Below are positions 16,178 through 24,386 of a stretch of DNA of 64,000 nt, piece after piece. The stretch is from assembly GCA_945893365.1 (NCBI GenBank), contig CAMDED010000002.1, positions 62,001 to 126,000 of the forward strand. The letters run 5' to 3'. A program made the position numbers and the translations under genes. The DNA is from Candidatus Sulfopaludibacter sp. SbA3. GTDB taxonomy: Bacteria > Acidobacteriota > Terriglobia > Bryobacterales > Bryobacteraceae. The stretch's first letter is position 1, and each line of letters opens with the position of its first letter. The notes beneath the pieces were generated by a model, which made no database searches, was not told the origin of the DNA, and was given only the letters and a program-made list of their open reading frames with translations.

Positions 16178-18837
16178 GGCCATTTGCTCAACTCTTCCGG
16201 GCTCAGGCCCGTATTGATTCGATGTTCGGTGACGGTCACTTCGGCGAATTTCCGCCCATTTTGACTGATCGTAATGCGGGAGGGGACCTTGATGCCGGAA
16301 ACGATCGTCCACGTACTGTACACCTCTTCGACCGTCGATGGAGGGCCTGACGGCTGCATCTGAGTGTACGTCTGCTTCAAGGGAAGGCCGCTCGCTTCGT
16401 CGATCGAGAGGAGGGCGGAGATCGATTTTCCGTCTGAAATCTCAATCACGCCCCCGCCGAGGGCCGTTACGGTGCGTCCGGGAATGCGGTCGCTCACGAG
16501 AAACTGAAAAAACGACCGGAACAAGTCGGTTTGGATCTGTTTCAACAGCGCCGGCGGCAGGCCTGTTTTGCCCTGCGGCGTTACAAGCCACCCGGCCGTG
16601 CCGTCCGAATAAGCCGCGATTTTTCCCATGGGCAGCTCGCTCTCCTGGCGATAGTGCGAGGGCCCGGCCCAGCGGTTCGTCTGCTTTGCAGTCATGCCTC
16701 CGGCGACGGGGGACATCTTGAATTCGCAGGTCTGAAAGTAATCCTTAACGGCAGCCAGCCGGCCGGCGCCGCCAACGGCTTCCTGGACGCGCCGCAACAG
16801 TTCCACTCCTTGAGCCGCGGGGGTTGAGTTGACAGTCGCGGGGGTTGGCGTCCCTGGGGCCGGGGATCTGAGGTTTGCCGCTGCGGAGTTTGTGGCGCCG
16901 AGGTTCGCCGCGACGGAGCTTGCTGTGCTGGAGCTTGCCGCACTGGGGTTTGCTGTACCGGGGATTGAGGCGGCGGAGCTTGACGAACCGGGTGTTGTAG
17001 CTCCGGGGTTCGCCACGTCCGGGTTTGCCAAGCGGGAGTTTGCGGTACTGGGGTTTGCTGTGCCGGGGATTGACGCGGCGGAGCTTGACGAACCGGGCGT
17101 TGTGGAGCCAGGGTTCGACAGGCCTGAGTTTGCCGCACGGGAGTTTGTGGCGCCGCGGTTTTCGGTGCCGGGGTTTGAGGCGGCGGAGCCCGACATACCG
17201 GGCGTTGTGGAGCCAGGGTTCGGCAGGCCTGAGTTTGCCGCACGGGAGTTTGTAGCACCGAGGTTCCCGACGCCGGGGCGTGCCGCACGGGAGCCTGCGG
17301 CACCGAGGTTCGCCAGACCCGGGCTTGTCCCGCGGGCATTTGTGCCAGTGGAACTCGCTGCAACGGAACCTGCCGGCGGCGGGGACGCCTGCTCCGCCCT
17401 AACCGCCTCTGGTTCCGGCATGGCGAAGAAGCCAGCCGGACGAACGGGCAACCCCAATGAAGCAAGCGGCTCGCCAAACCTCTCCGGCGCTCCCGCGATC
17501 ACGATCGTGAGATCATCGGGCCGCAGGTGCAGCTTCGTAACCCGCAAGATGTCCGCCCGGGTCACCGCGGCAATCGCCTTCTGATACCGCAAAATGAAGT
17601 CCCTGGGATAACCGTGATATTCGTGCAGAGCGATCCAGCGAAGCGTATTCAACGGGGTATCGAAGTGGAAGATGAAGCTGTTTAGCGCCCGCTGCCTGGC
17701 CGCTTCCAGTTCGCCGGCCATGACGCCGCTTGTGAGCAGTCTCCGGACTTCCTCCCGGATGGCGCGCACCGTCCGCGTTGTGGAGCTCGAAGGCGCGACA
17801 CCCGAAATCCGGAACAAACCGCGATAACCCCGCTGCGCGTCCCAGGCAACGGAGATAGCGGACGAATCGCCCGCTTCGGTCCGCAACCGCTGCGACAAGC
17901 GGGCGCCGCCGGTTCCGCTTAGAATGCCCGCCGCCAGTTCGAGCGCGGCGTAGTCTCGATCGCGCTCGAATCCTCCCACATGTCCGATCGCGAAGTGCGT
18001 CCTCGAAAGATCCTCGCGCGCCGCAAGGAAGATGCCGGGCTGAGGACCTTGCCTGACAGATGGAAAAGGAGGCGCCGGCTCGCCTGGGCGGGACCAGGCG
18101 CCGAAGAGTTTGGCGATTTTATCCTTCATCTCGTCCCGCCGAAAATCGCCGGCGATCGCGAGGATCGTGTTCGCCGGGAAGTAATAGCGTTCGTGGAACG
18201 AAATCAAGTCTTCCCGGGCGATGCGGTTCACGCTCTCATCGTCTGGTCGCTGTCCGTGCGGCGATTGCCTCCCGTAGACCAAGCTTGAAAGCTCTCGAGA
18301 TGCCATTTCCCCAAGGTCGCCGTTTCGACGGGCGATGGCGCGGCGAAAGACGTGCTTCTCCAAGTCGATCCTGCCGCGGTGAAAATCGGGAGCCGCGATT
18401 ACGTCGCGGAAGATTTCGAGCACGGCGTCCGCGCTCTCCGTTGGACAGGAAAACGACACCTGTCCGTAGTCGTCTTCGATGTGGCTTTCGACCGTCCCGG
18501 CCAGATCCTCAAGTGTTTGGTCCAACTGCTCGCCGGACTTACCCCGAGCGCCTCCCGAACGCATCGCCATTCCGGTCAGCGCCGCGAGACCCGCTCTGCC
18601 GGGCGGATCGAAAAGGCCCCCTGTATGGATGAGGGCGAAGCCCTGCACCAAGGGCAGCTCCCGGTTCTCGACCAGGAGAAGCCGCATGCCGTTGGGCAGC
18701 GCGAAGTCCGCCACTTCGGGCAATTGTATGGGGCGGGGAAGCCCGAACTTCAGTGCTTTCGGGTCGGGATGCGGCGCGGCGTCCTGCCCCAACGCGGCGC
18801 AGCAGGTCCAGAGCATGATTCCGGGAAGGCGCTTCAC
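16174..18837 (-). CDS. M16-family peptidase-like protein (no zinc motif) with long period-5 repeat linker
   Basis: 887 residues with a signal peptide. Residues ~40-460 are an M16 fold (LPNGMRLLLVENRELPLV, EDLISFHERYYFPANTILAI, ALELAAGILSGTGGARLSQRL). The HxxEH site is replaced by ALTGM (residues 86-90), so this is the non-catalytic type of M16 subunit. Residues ~480-669 are a low-complexity Ala/Asn/Pro/Ser/Gly linker with strict period of five. Residues ~675-887 resemble lipoprotein-sorting beta proteins (ELLRRVQEAVGGAGRLAAVK, EVYSTWTIVSGIKVPSRITIS), like the next gene in the operon. It is translationally coupled (ATGA) to both neighbours. Length far exceeds the ~430 residues usual for single M16B proteins because of the linker and added domain. 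Confidence 0.8.
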   Translation of the reverse strand: MKRLPGIMLWTCCAALGQDAAPHPDPKALKFGLPRPIQLPEVADFALPNGMRLLLVENRELPLVQGFALIHTGGLFDPPGRAGLAALTGMAMRSGGARGKSGEQLDQTLEDLAGTVESHIEDDYGQVSFSCPTESADAVLEIFRDVIAAPDFHRGRIDLEKHVFRRAIARRNGDLGEMASRELSSLVYGRQSPHGQRPDDESVNRIAREDLISFHERYYFPANTILAIAGDFRRDEMKDKIAKLFGAWSRPGEPAPPFPSVRQGPQPGIFLAAREDLSRTHFAIGHVGGFERDRDYAALELAAGILSGTGGARLSQRLRTEAGDSSAISVAWDAQRGYRGLFRISGVAPSSSTTRTVRAIREEVRRLLTSGVMAGELEAARQRALNSFIFHFDTPLNTLRWIALHEYHGYPRDFILRYQKAIAAVTRADILRVTKLHLRPDDLTIVIAGAPERFGEPLASLGLPVRPAGFFAMPEPEAVRAEQASPPPAGSVAASSTGTNARGTSPGLANLGAAGSRAARPGVGNLGATNSRAANSGLPNPGSTTPGMSGSAASNPGTENRGATNSRAANSGLSNPGSTTPGSSSSAASIPGTANPSTANSRLANPDVANPGATTPGSSSSAASIPGTANPSAASSSTASSVAANLGATNSAAANLRSPAPGTPTPATVNSTPAAQGVELLRRVQEAVGGAGRLAAVKDYFQTCEFKMSPVAGGMTAKQTNRWAGPSHYRQESELPMGKIAAYSDGTAGWLVTPQGKTGLPPALLKQIQTDLFRSFFQFLVSDRIPGRTVTALGGGVIEISDGKSISALLSIDEASGLPLKQTYTQMQPSGPPSTVEEVYSTWTIVSGIKVPSRITISQNGRKFAEVTVTEHRINTGLSPEELSKWP
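16830..17400 (-). repeat. 15-bp period tandem array (about 38 units) with 105-bp higher-order copies
   Basis: This stretch encodes pentads such as NPGST-TPGSS-SSAAS-IPGTA (minus strand). The 15-base unit is degenerate but in register throughout. Higher-order repeats of 105 bp (7 x 15) are visible: CGGCGGAGC recurs at 16971, 17076 and 17181, and TGTGGAGCCAGGGTTC at 17101 and 17206. Because the unit length is a multiple of three and stop-poor, other frames are also open across it. Confidence 0.85.
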
Positions 18838-20336
18838 CTGCCGGCTCCGCTTGGCTGACTGATATTGACTGCGACGGTTCGTCCGCGCGGAACGAAATAC
18901 TCCTTGGCGACCCGCTGTACATCGTCTTCCGTCACCTTGCCGATATCGTCAAGAACGGCCGCGAGCTGCCGCCAGTTGCCGTAGTTGCCATGGTAGAACG
19001 CCAATGCCTGCGCGATTCCCGGATTGCTTTCCAACTGTTGAATGACGGTGGCTCTAGTCCTGGTCTTCGCGCGCGCGAGCGCCTCCGCCCCAATCTTCTC
19101 CGTCTTCAGCCCGCCGAGCGTCTCATCGAGCGCGTTCTCCACCTCCTGAACCGAATGGCCGTTCGCCGTCAGGACGGAAACGAGAAACAGGCTGGGGAAC
19201 CGGCCTCCCGGGAAACTGGGCGAGGCGTAGGCCATCGCCGCGAGGCTCCTTCCGGCCACCAGGTCGCGATAGAGCCGCCCGCTCCGTCCGCTCGAAAGTA
19301 CGACGCTGAGGACGTCGAAGACCGCGTCGTCCTTATGATACTGATCCGGCCGCTGGTAGGCGGTGTACACCATCGGCTGGCTTGCGGACTCCATCTCGAC
19401 GCGCTTCGGGCTTTCCCGCGGGGACTCCACCGTGTCCCGCCGAGGCGTAACAGGCCGCGACGGCAAGTTACCGAAGTATTTTTCCGCGAGCCTTTTCGCT
19501 TCCGCCAAGCCGATGTCACCGGCAATCGCGGCCGTGATGTTTCCGGGCGCGTAGTACTTCCGGAAGAACCTCTCCGCATCCGCGACGCGGAGATTTTTAA
19601 GGCCGGTACTCGAGCCGCCCGCCGCATTCCGGTAAGGATGCGTGGCGAACGCGGCCGAAAGCAGCATCTCAAGCAACTTGCCCCGCGCGCTCGATTCGAC
19701 CCGTTGTCCCCGCTCTTCGAACACGCGCTCCCGCTCCCGGTAGAAGTCGCGGAAAACAGGCCGCAGCAGGCGTTGCGATTCCATCAGGAACCATAACTCG
19801 GCGCGGTTCGACGGAAGACTCACGAAGTAGTTGGTCGAATCGACGCCCGAGACGGCGTTCAGATTCACGCCCCCGTTCTCTTTCAGCACGCGCCCGAAGC
19901 CGTCCGCATCGGCGTATCCGCCGGCGCGGCCGGCCGCTTCCTTCACCGCTGCGCCGAGCGTTTCCAAAAGCTCCGGGGAGGCGTGCGCGCCTTTTCGTCT
20001 CTCGGCCTCCAGCCAGTCGTACGCCGCCTCAATCGCGTCGAGCGCCTTTCTCTCCTCCGGCCAGTTCCGGGAGCCGATGTGCTCGGTCCCCTTGAACGCC
20101 ATAGGCTCGAACATGTGCGCGATTCCCGATTCACCGGACGGATCGTCAACCGACCCGGCGTTCACATACGTGTGGAAGCTGACCACGGGCGCTTCGCGCC
20201 GCTCCACAACCAGGAAATGCATGCCGTTCGCGAGCGTGAACTCGCCCACTTTCTTTTCGAGCTCTTTCAAGCTTTGCGCGTACGGAATCAGAGGCGCGAG
20301 AAGTCCGATCGCAATCAGGCGGCCGCCGCGTCTCAT
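18834..20336 (-). CDS. M16-family zinc peptidase-like protein with altered zinc motif (HxxEP)
   Basis: 500 residues from ATG 20336 (overlaps the stop of the hydrolase gene as ATGA); a longer frame from 20375 lies inside the hydrolase gene. A signal peptide (LIAIGLLAPLIPYAQS) is followed by an M16 fold: FTLANGMHFLVVERREAPVV, SGESGIAHMFEPMAFKGTE, AERFFRKYYAPGNITAAIAGD, VLSSGRSGRLYRDLV. The normal HxxEH is HMFEP (His74, Glu77, Pro78): the second zinc-ligand histidine codon is CCT. A downstream Glu-rich helix (RERERVFEERGQR), which normally gives the third ligand, is present. M16B enzymes act as pairs of an active and an inactive subunit; this one would be the active partner of the 887-residue protein if the motif were intact. 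Confidence 0.85.
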   Translation of the reverse strand: MRRGGRLIAIGLLAPLIPYAQSLKELEKKVGEFTLANGMHFLVVERREAPVVSFHTYVNAGSVDDPSGESGIAHMFEPMAFKGTEHIGSRNWPEERKALDAIEAAYDWLEAERRKGAHASPELLETLGAAVKEAAGRAGGYADADGFGRVLKENGGVNLNAVSGVDSTNYFVSLPSNRAELWFLMESQRLLRPVFRDFYRERERVFEERGQRVESSARGKLLEMLLSAAFATHPYRNAAGGSSTGLKNLRVADAERFFRKYYAPGNITAAIAGDIGLAEAKRLAEKYFGNLPSRPVTPRRDTVESPRESPKRVEMESASQPMVYTAYQRPDQYHKDDAVFDVLSVVLSSGRSGRLYRDLVAGRSLAAMAYASPSFPGGRFPSLFLVSVLTANGHSVQEVENALDETLGGLKTEKIGAEALARAKTRTRATVIQQLESNPGIAQALAFYHGNYGNWRQLAAVLDDIGKVTEDDVQRVAKEYFVPRGRTVAVNISQPSGAGR

Positions 20337-21310
20337 CCTTTTGAAGTTAGCACGGCGCCCCGTTCCCCAAACCACTCCATAACCGCATGCTCGGCCCAGA
20401 GGCGGGGCCGGCCTTTCGCAATGAAGCCCAGATGTCCGCCATGTTCAGTGACGACAAGTTCAATGCTTGGGTTTCCGGATAGGGCGGGGTGACTGTACAC
20501 GGAAAAGGGAATGAAGGTGTCGTCCCTGGACTGGATGAGGAGAGTGGGCACTCGGATGCGGGAGAGAAAACCGGCCGCCGACTGAGTGGAATAGTAGTGT
20601 TCGGCGGATCGAAATCCGAACGATGGGGCGGTGAACTTGTCGTCGAACTCGTAGATGGACCGGGCCCGCCGCAGCGCCTCCCCGGAGAAGCGCCCCGTCG
20701 CCGCGGTCCGCCGGCGCATTTGGCGAACGAAATGCAAATCGTACAGCCTGTTCCTTGCCGTCCCCATGTGGCGCGAACATGCTTCGAGGTCGATGGGCGT
20801 CGAAACCGAGCTCACGGCGGCGATCAAGTCGCGGGCTCGATCCTCCAACTCGCCCGCGAGTTTGAGCACCAGGTTGCCGCCCAGCGAAAAGCCGGCCAGG
20901 AAAACGGGCACGGTTGCGCGTTCCCTGAGCCGCGTCTCTTTTAGATGACACAACCACGCCAGCAGATCGCTCGTTAGCCCTCCATGATAAAGAGTCTCGC
21001 AAAGGTGCGCCGTCCCCCCGCATGTTCGCATGTGGAAGCGGTGGGCCGCGAATCCGGCATCAAGAGCGGTTTGGGCCATGCTTCGCATGTAGCCTGAGTC
21101 CCCCGATCCTTCCAGGCCGTGAACCAGTACAACCTCGCCCCGCGCGGGGCCGCGAGGTTGTTGCGATTGCACGAGCACCTTGACACCCGGTTCCGGCTGA
21201 AAGAGGGTGTCCGTGACGGGAAATCGCGCGGTATCGAGCGGCCTTGTCCACATGGTTCCGGCGAGAGTGAGCAGATGGTGGTTCGTGAATAGGGGTACGA
21301 AGGGCGCCAA
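20333..21310 (-). CDS. Alpha/beta hydrolase of the YheT family
   Basis: About 325 residues. I place the start at TTG 21310 (LAPFVPLFTNHHLLTL) because family homology, a 'F-P-hydrophobic-N-x-H-L-x-T' opening, begins there; ATG 21250 would cut into it. The fold is clear: VVLVHGLEGSGDSGYMRSMA, the nucleophile elbow FLAGFSLGGNLVLKL, the acid in LLIQSRDDTFIPF and the histidine in HGGHLGFIAKG. YheT-type hydrolases are thought to act on ester substrates, possibly lipids; the substrate is unknown. First gene of the operon 21310-14752. Confidence 0.85.
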   Translation of the reverse strand: MAPFVPLFTNHHLLTLAGTMWTRPLDTARFPVTDTLFQPEPGVKVLVQSQQPRGPARGEVVLVHGLEGSGDSGYMRSMAQTALDAGFAAHRFHMRTCGGTAHLCETLYHGGLTSDLLAWLCHLKETRLRERATVPVFLAGFSLGGNLVLKLAGELEDRARDLIAAVSSVSTPIDLEACSRHMGTARNRLYDLHFVRQMRRRTAATGRFSGEALRRARSIYEFDDKFTAPSFGFRSAEHYYSTQSAAGFLSRIRVPTLLIQSRDDTFIPFSVYSHPALSGNPSIELVVTEHGGHLGFIAKGRPRLWAEHAVMEWFGERGAVLTSKG

Positions 21311-21480
21311 ACCAATATTGTACGGTGGAATGGGCGGGGTCCGAGCCCGAACCTGGTCCGATCCAAAAACCGGCGTCTGTGGCTCCTTGGTAGCTTCTTG
21401 GTAGAGTGCCTTGAACTTACGGGTTCGAGCACTCCAGACACCCCAAGCCAAACTCGAACTGGCCCCTTCCAGAGTGCCTT

Positions 21481-21609
21481 TGTCAGATCGAGTCCGGTGA
21501 CGTGGGAGCTTACAGCTTCGGCACGATCCGCGGCGGCCGCTACAACATCACGATCACCAATCTCCAGATCGCTTTGGCGGACGCTTTCATGAGGTCCCCA
21601 CTAGCTCCT
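21481..21609 (+). pseudogene. Possible fragment of a secreted beta-sandwich protein
   Basis: A short open frame reads IESGDVGAYSFGTIRGGRYNI with TITNLQ, which resembles the end of a carboxypeptidase-regulatory-like domain ('GAYSF..I..G.YNI'). There is no start, no RBS and it overlaps the 3' end of the TIR gene by a few codons. Probably a gene remnant marking the island edge; chance resemblance cannot be excluded. Confidence 0.25.
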
Positions 21610-22315
21610 TGACGAGACTGATTCGCTGGGCCGTCGTCTCGATAACTCTCGCTTGGTATCGGCCTAGCGGTTCAACCAGGTCTTGCGGCGATACGTGAAC
21701 CAATGCTGGAATGAGGTCCTTCTTAAGCGCCCATGCCGCGCCCGTCTCAAGCAGTATCCAGGGTCGGTTTACAGAACGCGGAGTTATGAGAACCAGAACA
21801 CGTTTAGAACCAAGTAGCGCGGCATGGATGGCGGCCTCCCATTGCATTGCAACTCCGATGTCCTTCTCCGCCATGAAGCATCGCAGACCCACTGCTTCAA
21901 GCTGCTCTTTCAGTTCCCTCGCGACTGCTCCGTCGGCCGCAGCGTAGCTCAGGAACAGATCATAGTTCTGAGATGAGGTCGCTGGCTCGATGGCCCTTTT
22001 CCTCAACGGAATGCTGGATGAGAATGCCACAAGCCGCTGGATATCACTATCATCGGTGAGGATCATAGTGTCGCCCTCTCGAACGCCTTGGTCGCGATAG
22101 GTTTTCTCACTGTCGAGGACACGTCCCATCCCCACAGAGAAAAGATATCGCTTGGCGGATTCCTGAACGTCGAAGGGCAATCCGAGAGTACTTACTGGGA
22201 CCGACGTCAGATGGTGTGGGTTATGATTCTCGAAAGTGGTGAGAGCGGAGGGTCCGCAATAATCCGTGCCAAGGAGGCAATACAAGTTCAAAGTCAGTTT
22301 TCGCGGCTCGCTCAT
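21587..22315 (-). CDS. TIR-domain protein with ubiquitin-like N-terminal domain
   Basis: 242 residues. The TIR domain spans ~118-228: YDLFLSYAAADGAVARELKEQL (boxes 1 and helix), GLRCFMAEKDI, GSKRVLVLITPRSV, then NRPWILLETGAAW with Glu190 at the position of the catalytic glutamate of NAD-cleaving TIRs. Residues ~5-87 resemble a beta-grasp/ubiquitin-like fold: an opening strand LTLNLYCLL, and RYLFSVGMGRVLDSEKTYRD followed by GVREGDTMIL, which tracks ubiquitin's '[21 protein letters not shown]..STLHL' pattern. Bacterial TIR proteins commonly act in abortive anti-phage defence. Its ATG overlaps the stop of an upstream open frame (ATGA), implying it was the second gene of an operon. Confidence 0.8.
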   Translation of the reverse strand: MSEPRKLTLNLYCLLGTDYCGPSALTTFENHNPHHLTSVPVSTLGLPFDVQESAKRYLFSVGMGRVLDSEKTYRDQGVREGDTMILTDDSDIQRLVAFSSSIPLRKRAIEPATSSQNYDLFLSYAAADGAVARELKEQLEAVGLRCFMAEKDIGVAMQWEAAIHAALLGSKRVLVLITPRSVNRPWILLETGAAWALKKDLIPALVHVSPQDLVEPLGRYQARVIETTAQRISLVKELVGTS

Positions 22316-22797
22316 TGCCCGGCCACCAACGCTCCAAGGGCCTCACGGCGAGCGACGATCCACGCCGAGTTGCCCATGGCGATCAAGATATCACAAGTCT
22401 GAGCCTCGCTTCTCAAGGCGTCGTGCTCAGGACTTCGTGAACCGCTGAGGGCCTTCGTCACGGACTCATCATTCCATGCTGAGAGTGGACGTGGTTGGCT
22501 GGACATGCTCCACCGCGCGGGTCTCCAGCCCAGGATCTTGGATTCCCGGCTCGACGAGCTCGATCTCGCGTGATTCGAGAAGGATCTCGGTTGGGCACCC
22601 ACTCTGGATGGCCGTGCCAGTTTTGCGCGTACGCGATTGGCCTGAAAGAAATTGGACTGGTTCGAGCGGACCGCGTTTTACGCTGCAAAAGTTCGAAACG
22701 TGTCCAGTGTGGGGAGCCAAGTATCAAAACCCCAGGTGGAATTCGAACTCAACTTCAGCACACGGGAACCAGGCCGCGCCCGTTCGGGGCGGCGATG
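22316..22797 (-). other. Probable decayed gene upstream of the TIR gene
   Basis: No intact gene is recognised in ~480 bases. A minus-strand frame ending at 22312 (CDILIAMGNSAWIVARREALG) overlaps the TIR start as ATGA, the usual sign of an operon partner, but upstream of about 22470 its sequence becomes non-protein-like (serine/arginine-rich) and another frame (22469-22720, ESREIELVEPGIQDPGLE) looks more coding. This suggests a frameshifted or truncated partner gene of unknown family. Confidence 0.3.
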
Positions 22798-23019
22798 CTA
22801 AAGCATGCCCGCGAACTCTTCCACCGTAAGCCCGGCCTCGCGGATCAATGTTCGAAGAGTCCCTTTGGCCAGTTCTTTATGGTTGGGAACGGAAAGGCGT
22901 CTGTGCGGTGGGTTCGCGTGTCTAAGAATGATGTGGCTGCCGTGCTGCTCATCGAATTCGTATCCAGCTTTCCGGAATGCGTTGACTGCGTCACGGCCGG
23001 AAACAACCGGTAACTTCAC
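22798..23019 (-). CDS. hicA: HicA-family mRNA interferase toxin
   Basis: 73 residues. The double-stranded-RNA-binding-like HicA fold is clear: VSGRDAVNAFRKAGYEF, the catalytic GSHIILRH with its histidine, LSVPNHKELAKGTLRTLIREA and GLTVEEF at the C-terminus. HicA cleaves mRNA in a ribosome-independent way and is held in check by HicB. Its ATG overlaps the HicB stop (ATGA), so antitoxin is translated first. The pair appears intact. Confidence 0.92.
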   Translation of the reverse strand: MKLPVVSGRDAVNAFRKAGYEFDEQHGSHIILRHANPPHRRLSVPNHKELAKGTLRTLIREAGLTVEEFAGML

Positions 23020-23231
23020 CCGCCGGCAACCTCAATGACCTCTTCGAGAATGCTCGGGGGCAATGGATCGCCGTGCTTCCGCAGGCTCTTTAGGTAGCCT
23101 TCGATTGCCTCACGAATGTTCTCGGCTGCTTCGGCGCGGGTTCGGCCCTGGGAAACACACCCAGGCAGAGCAGGACAGGTTGCTACAAACACCCCGTCTT
23201 CGTCTGGTTCCAGATAAACGCGATACTTCAT
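23016..23231 (-). CDS. hicB: HicB-family antitoxin
   Basis: 71 residues from ATG 23231 (a longer frame to 23282 has no supporting homology). The partial RNase H-like HicB fold is seen: KYRVYLEPDEDGVFVATCPAL, PGCVSQGRTRAEAAENIREA and IEGYLKSLRKHGDPLP. There is no C-terminal DNA-binding ribbon-helix-helix, so this is the short HicB form. Partner of the HicA toxin that follows. Confidence 0.92.
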   Translation of the reverse strand: MKYRVYLEPDEDGVFVATCPALPGCVSQGRTRAEAAENIREAIEGYLKSLRKHGDPLPPSILEEVIEVAGG

Positions 23232-23363
23232 TGCCTGCATTCTATCAGACCAGCGAAGCAGAAGCCCCCTGTGGGGGTGCAAGGATCTGGCGCCAGCGAC
23301 CCAAACCGCCGCTCGAACTCACTAGGATCACTAGGACTGCCAGGTGGTAACCTCCAGTTAAGC

Positions 23364-24116
23364 ATGCTATCGTCATCCGGTCCGCCCGCAGGTGTGCTTC
23401 TCCGCGAATTCTACAAAGTATTCGGGATGCCGGGCGAGGGTCCGCCGGATGACCTGGACCTCGCGGTTTTCGAGTCGGTGTTCCCGGTCGAAGAAGGTGA
23501 TCGGTATGATCTTCAGCGATCGCTTGGCGACGATGGGCTCCGAAGAATACATCGCGAATGTAGTGAAACCGTGGAGTCTCTCCTGACCGCGATGTCCGGC
23601 GACGCCCTATTGGTGGAGCTTTCGGAGGGCGCTCGCCTCACAAGCGGTCAATTCGACCGCTTGACGGCTGGTTCGCTCTGGTACTCGCTGGTCAGTTCGC
23701 TCGACAAGCGAGACCCTGGGGGGCTTCCAGCCCTCGCGCCACCATTCTCTGGACTTGAGATGCCGTTCAGAGCTCGATTTCAGATGACCGTCTTTGGATC
23801 CCTCGTTCTCAAGCTCTATGTCACCCTTGTCTTCATTCGAGAGGGCGATCTCGCGAAACTGACGGCGGAGGCTGCACGTGCTCGAAAGCCAGTCTCCGGG
23901 CGTCTGCAAAAGCTCTTGCGGTCAGATTACGTGAGGTATATTCGAAACAGCCTTGCACACGGCACTTTCGAACAGGTCATCGTTGGCATACGGTTCTCCG
24001 ACGGCGACAAAATAGTCACCGCGACTCCGGGATTTCTCGACCATTTGTCTACGTGCCTTTCTGTGGCGCAACTTCAGGCCGCTGCAGCAGGCCTCCGCAG
24101 GATGAATGATCATTGA
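23364..24116 (+). CDS. HEPN-like domain protein (hypothetical)
   Basis: 250 residues from ATG 23364; an upstream in-frame start at 23271 reads poorly. No full-length family is recognised. The C-terminal third has KLLRSDYVRYIRNSLAHGTF, in which R194-N-S-L-A-H199 fits the Rx4-6H motif of HEPN ribonucleases, with the polar residue after Arg typical of active members; it is followed by IRFSDGDKIVTATPGFLDHL. The same arrangement is common in HEPN-type uncharacterised proteins. HEPN proteins often act as RNases in toxin-antitoxin, CRISPR and abortive systems. It faces away from hicBA across 132 bases. Some 'xRNxxxHG' proteins are not nucleases, so the activity is inference. Confidence 0.5.
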   Translation: MLSSSGPPAGVLLREFYKVFGMPGEGPPDDLDLAVFESVFPVEEGDRYDLQRSLGDDGLRRIHRECSETVESLLTAMSGDALLVELSEGARLTSGQFDRLTAGSLWYSLVSSLDKRDPGGLPALAPPFSGLEMPFRARFQMTVFGSLVLKLYVTLVFIREGDLAKLTAEAARARKPVSGRLQKLLRSDYVRYIRNSLAHGTFEQVIVGIRFSDGDKIVTATPGFLDHLSTCLSVAQLQAAAAGLRRMNDH

Positions 24117-24386
24117 TCTGGTAGTGGCCAGGACGAGTGCTCCGACATGCTCAGGGGCGCGGAGTTCGAAAACGACTCCTACCGGGCAACCAGACTGGGT
24201 GGGCACTCGCAGTTTGGGTACATTCCGTTGGTCGTTGCTGAGGTCCGAGGGGACCGCGTCTACCACCCATTGGATCAGTGACCCCATCACGGACTCGAAC
24301 CCGCTTCGGAATCGTGGGCGGCGTCAGGCGGGAGGTATTGCGCGCCATCGCGGCCACGGGAAGCATCGACCGGGTCATGCTCTCTG

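Noticed and set aside
16829-17584. A 251-codon plus-strand open frame of G-F-A-x-P pentads resembling pentapeptide-repeat proteins
   Set aside because: It is antisense to the period-5 linker of the M16-type gene. The 15-bp unit lacks stops in several frames, so openness is expected; no start or RBS fits.
22730-22770. tRNA-like T-loop sequence (AATTCGAACTC) near the TIR island, with a similar one at ~24280
   Set aside because: T-stem pairing fails and no acceptor, D or anticodon arms can be drawn. Possibly chance; not called as tRNA or att sites.
24147-24281. A 44-codon plus-strand frame after the HEPN-like gene (RLGGHSQFGYIPLVVAEVRG)
   Set aside because: Reads like protein but is too short and has no RBS or homology I can name.
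24260-24300. Minus-strand GGGTTCGAGTCC followed by a CCA
   Set aside because: Distance from T-loop to CCA is 19 bases instead of 13 and only two T-stem pairs form.
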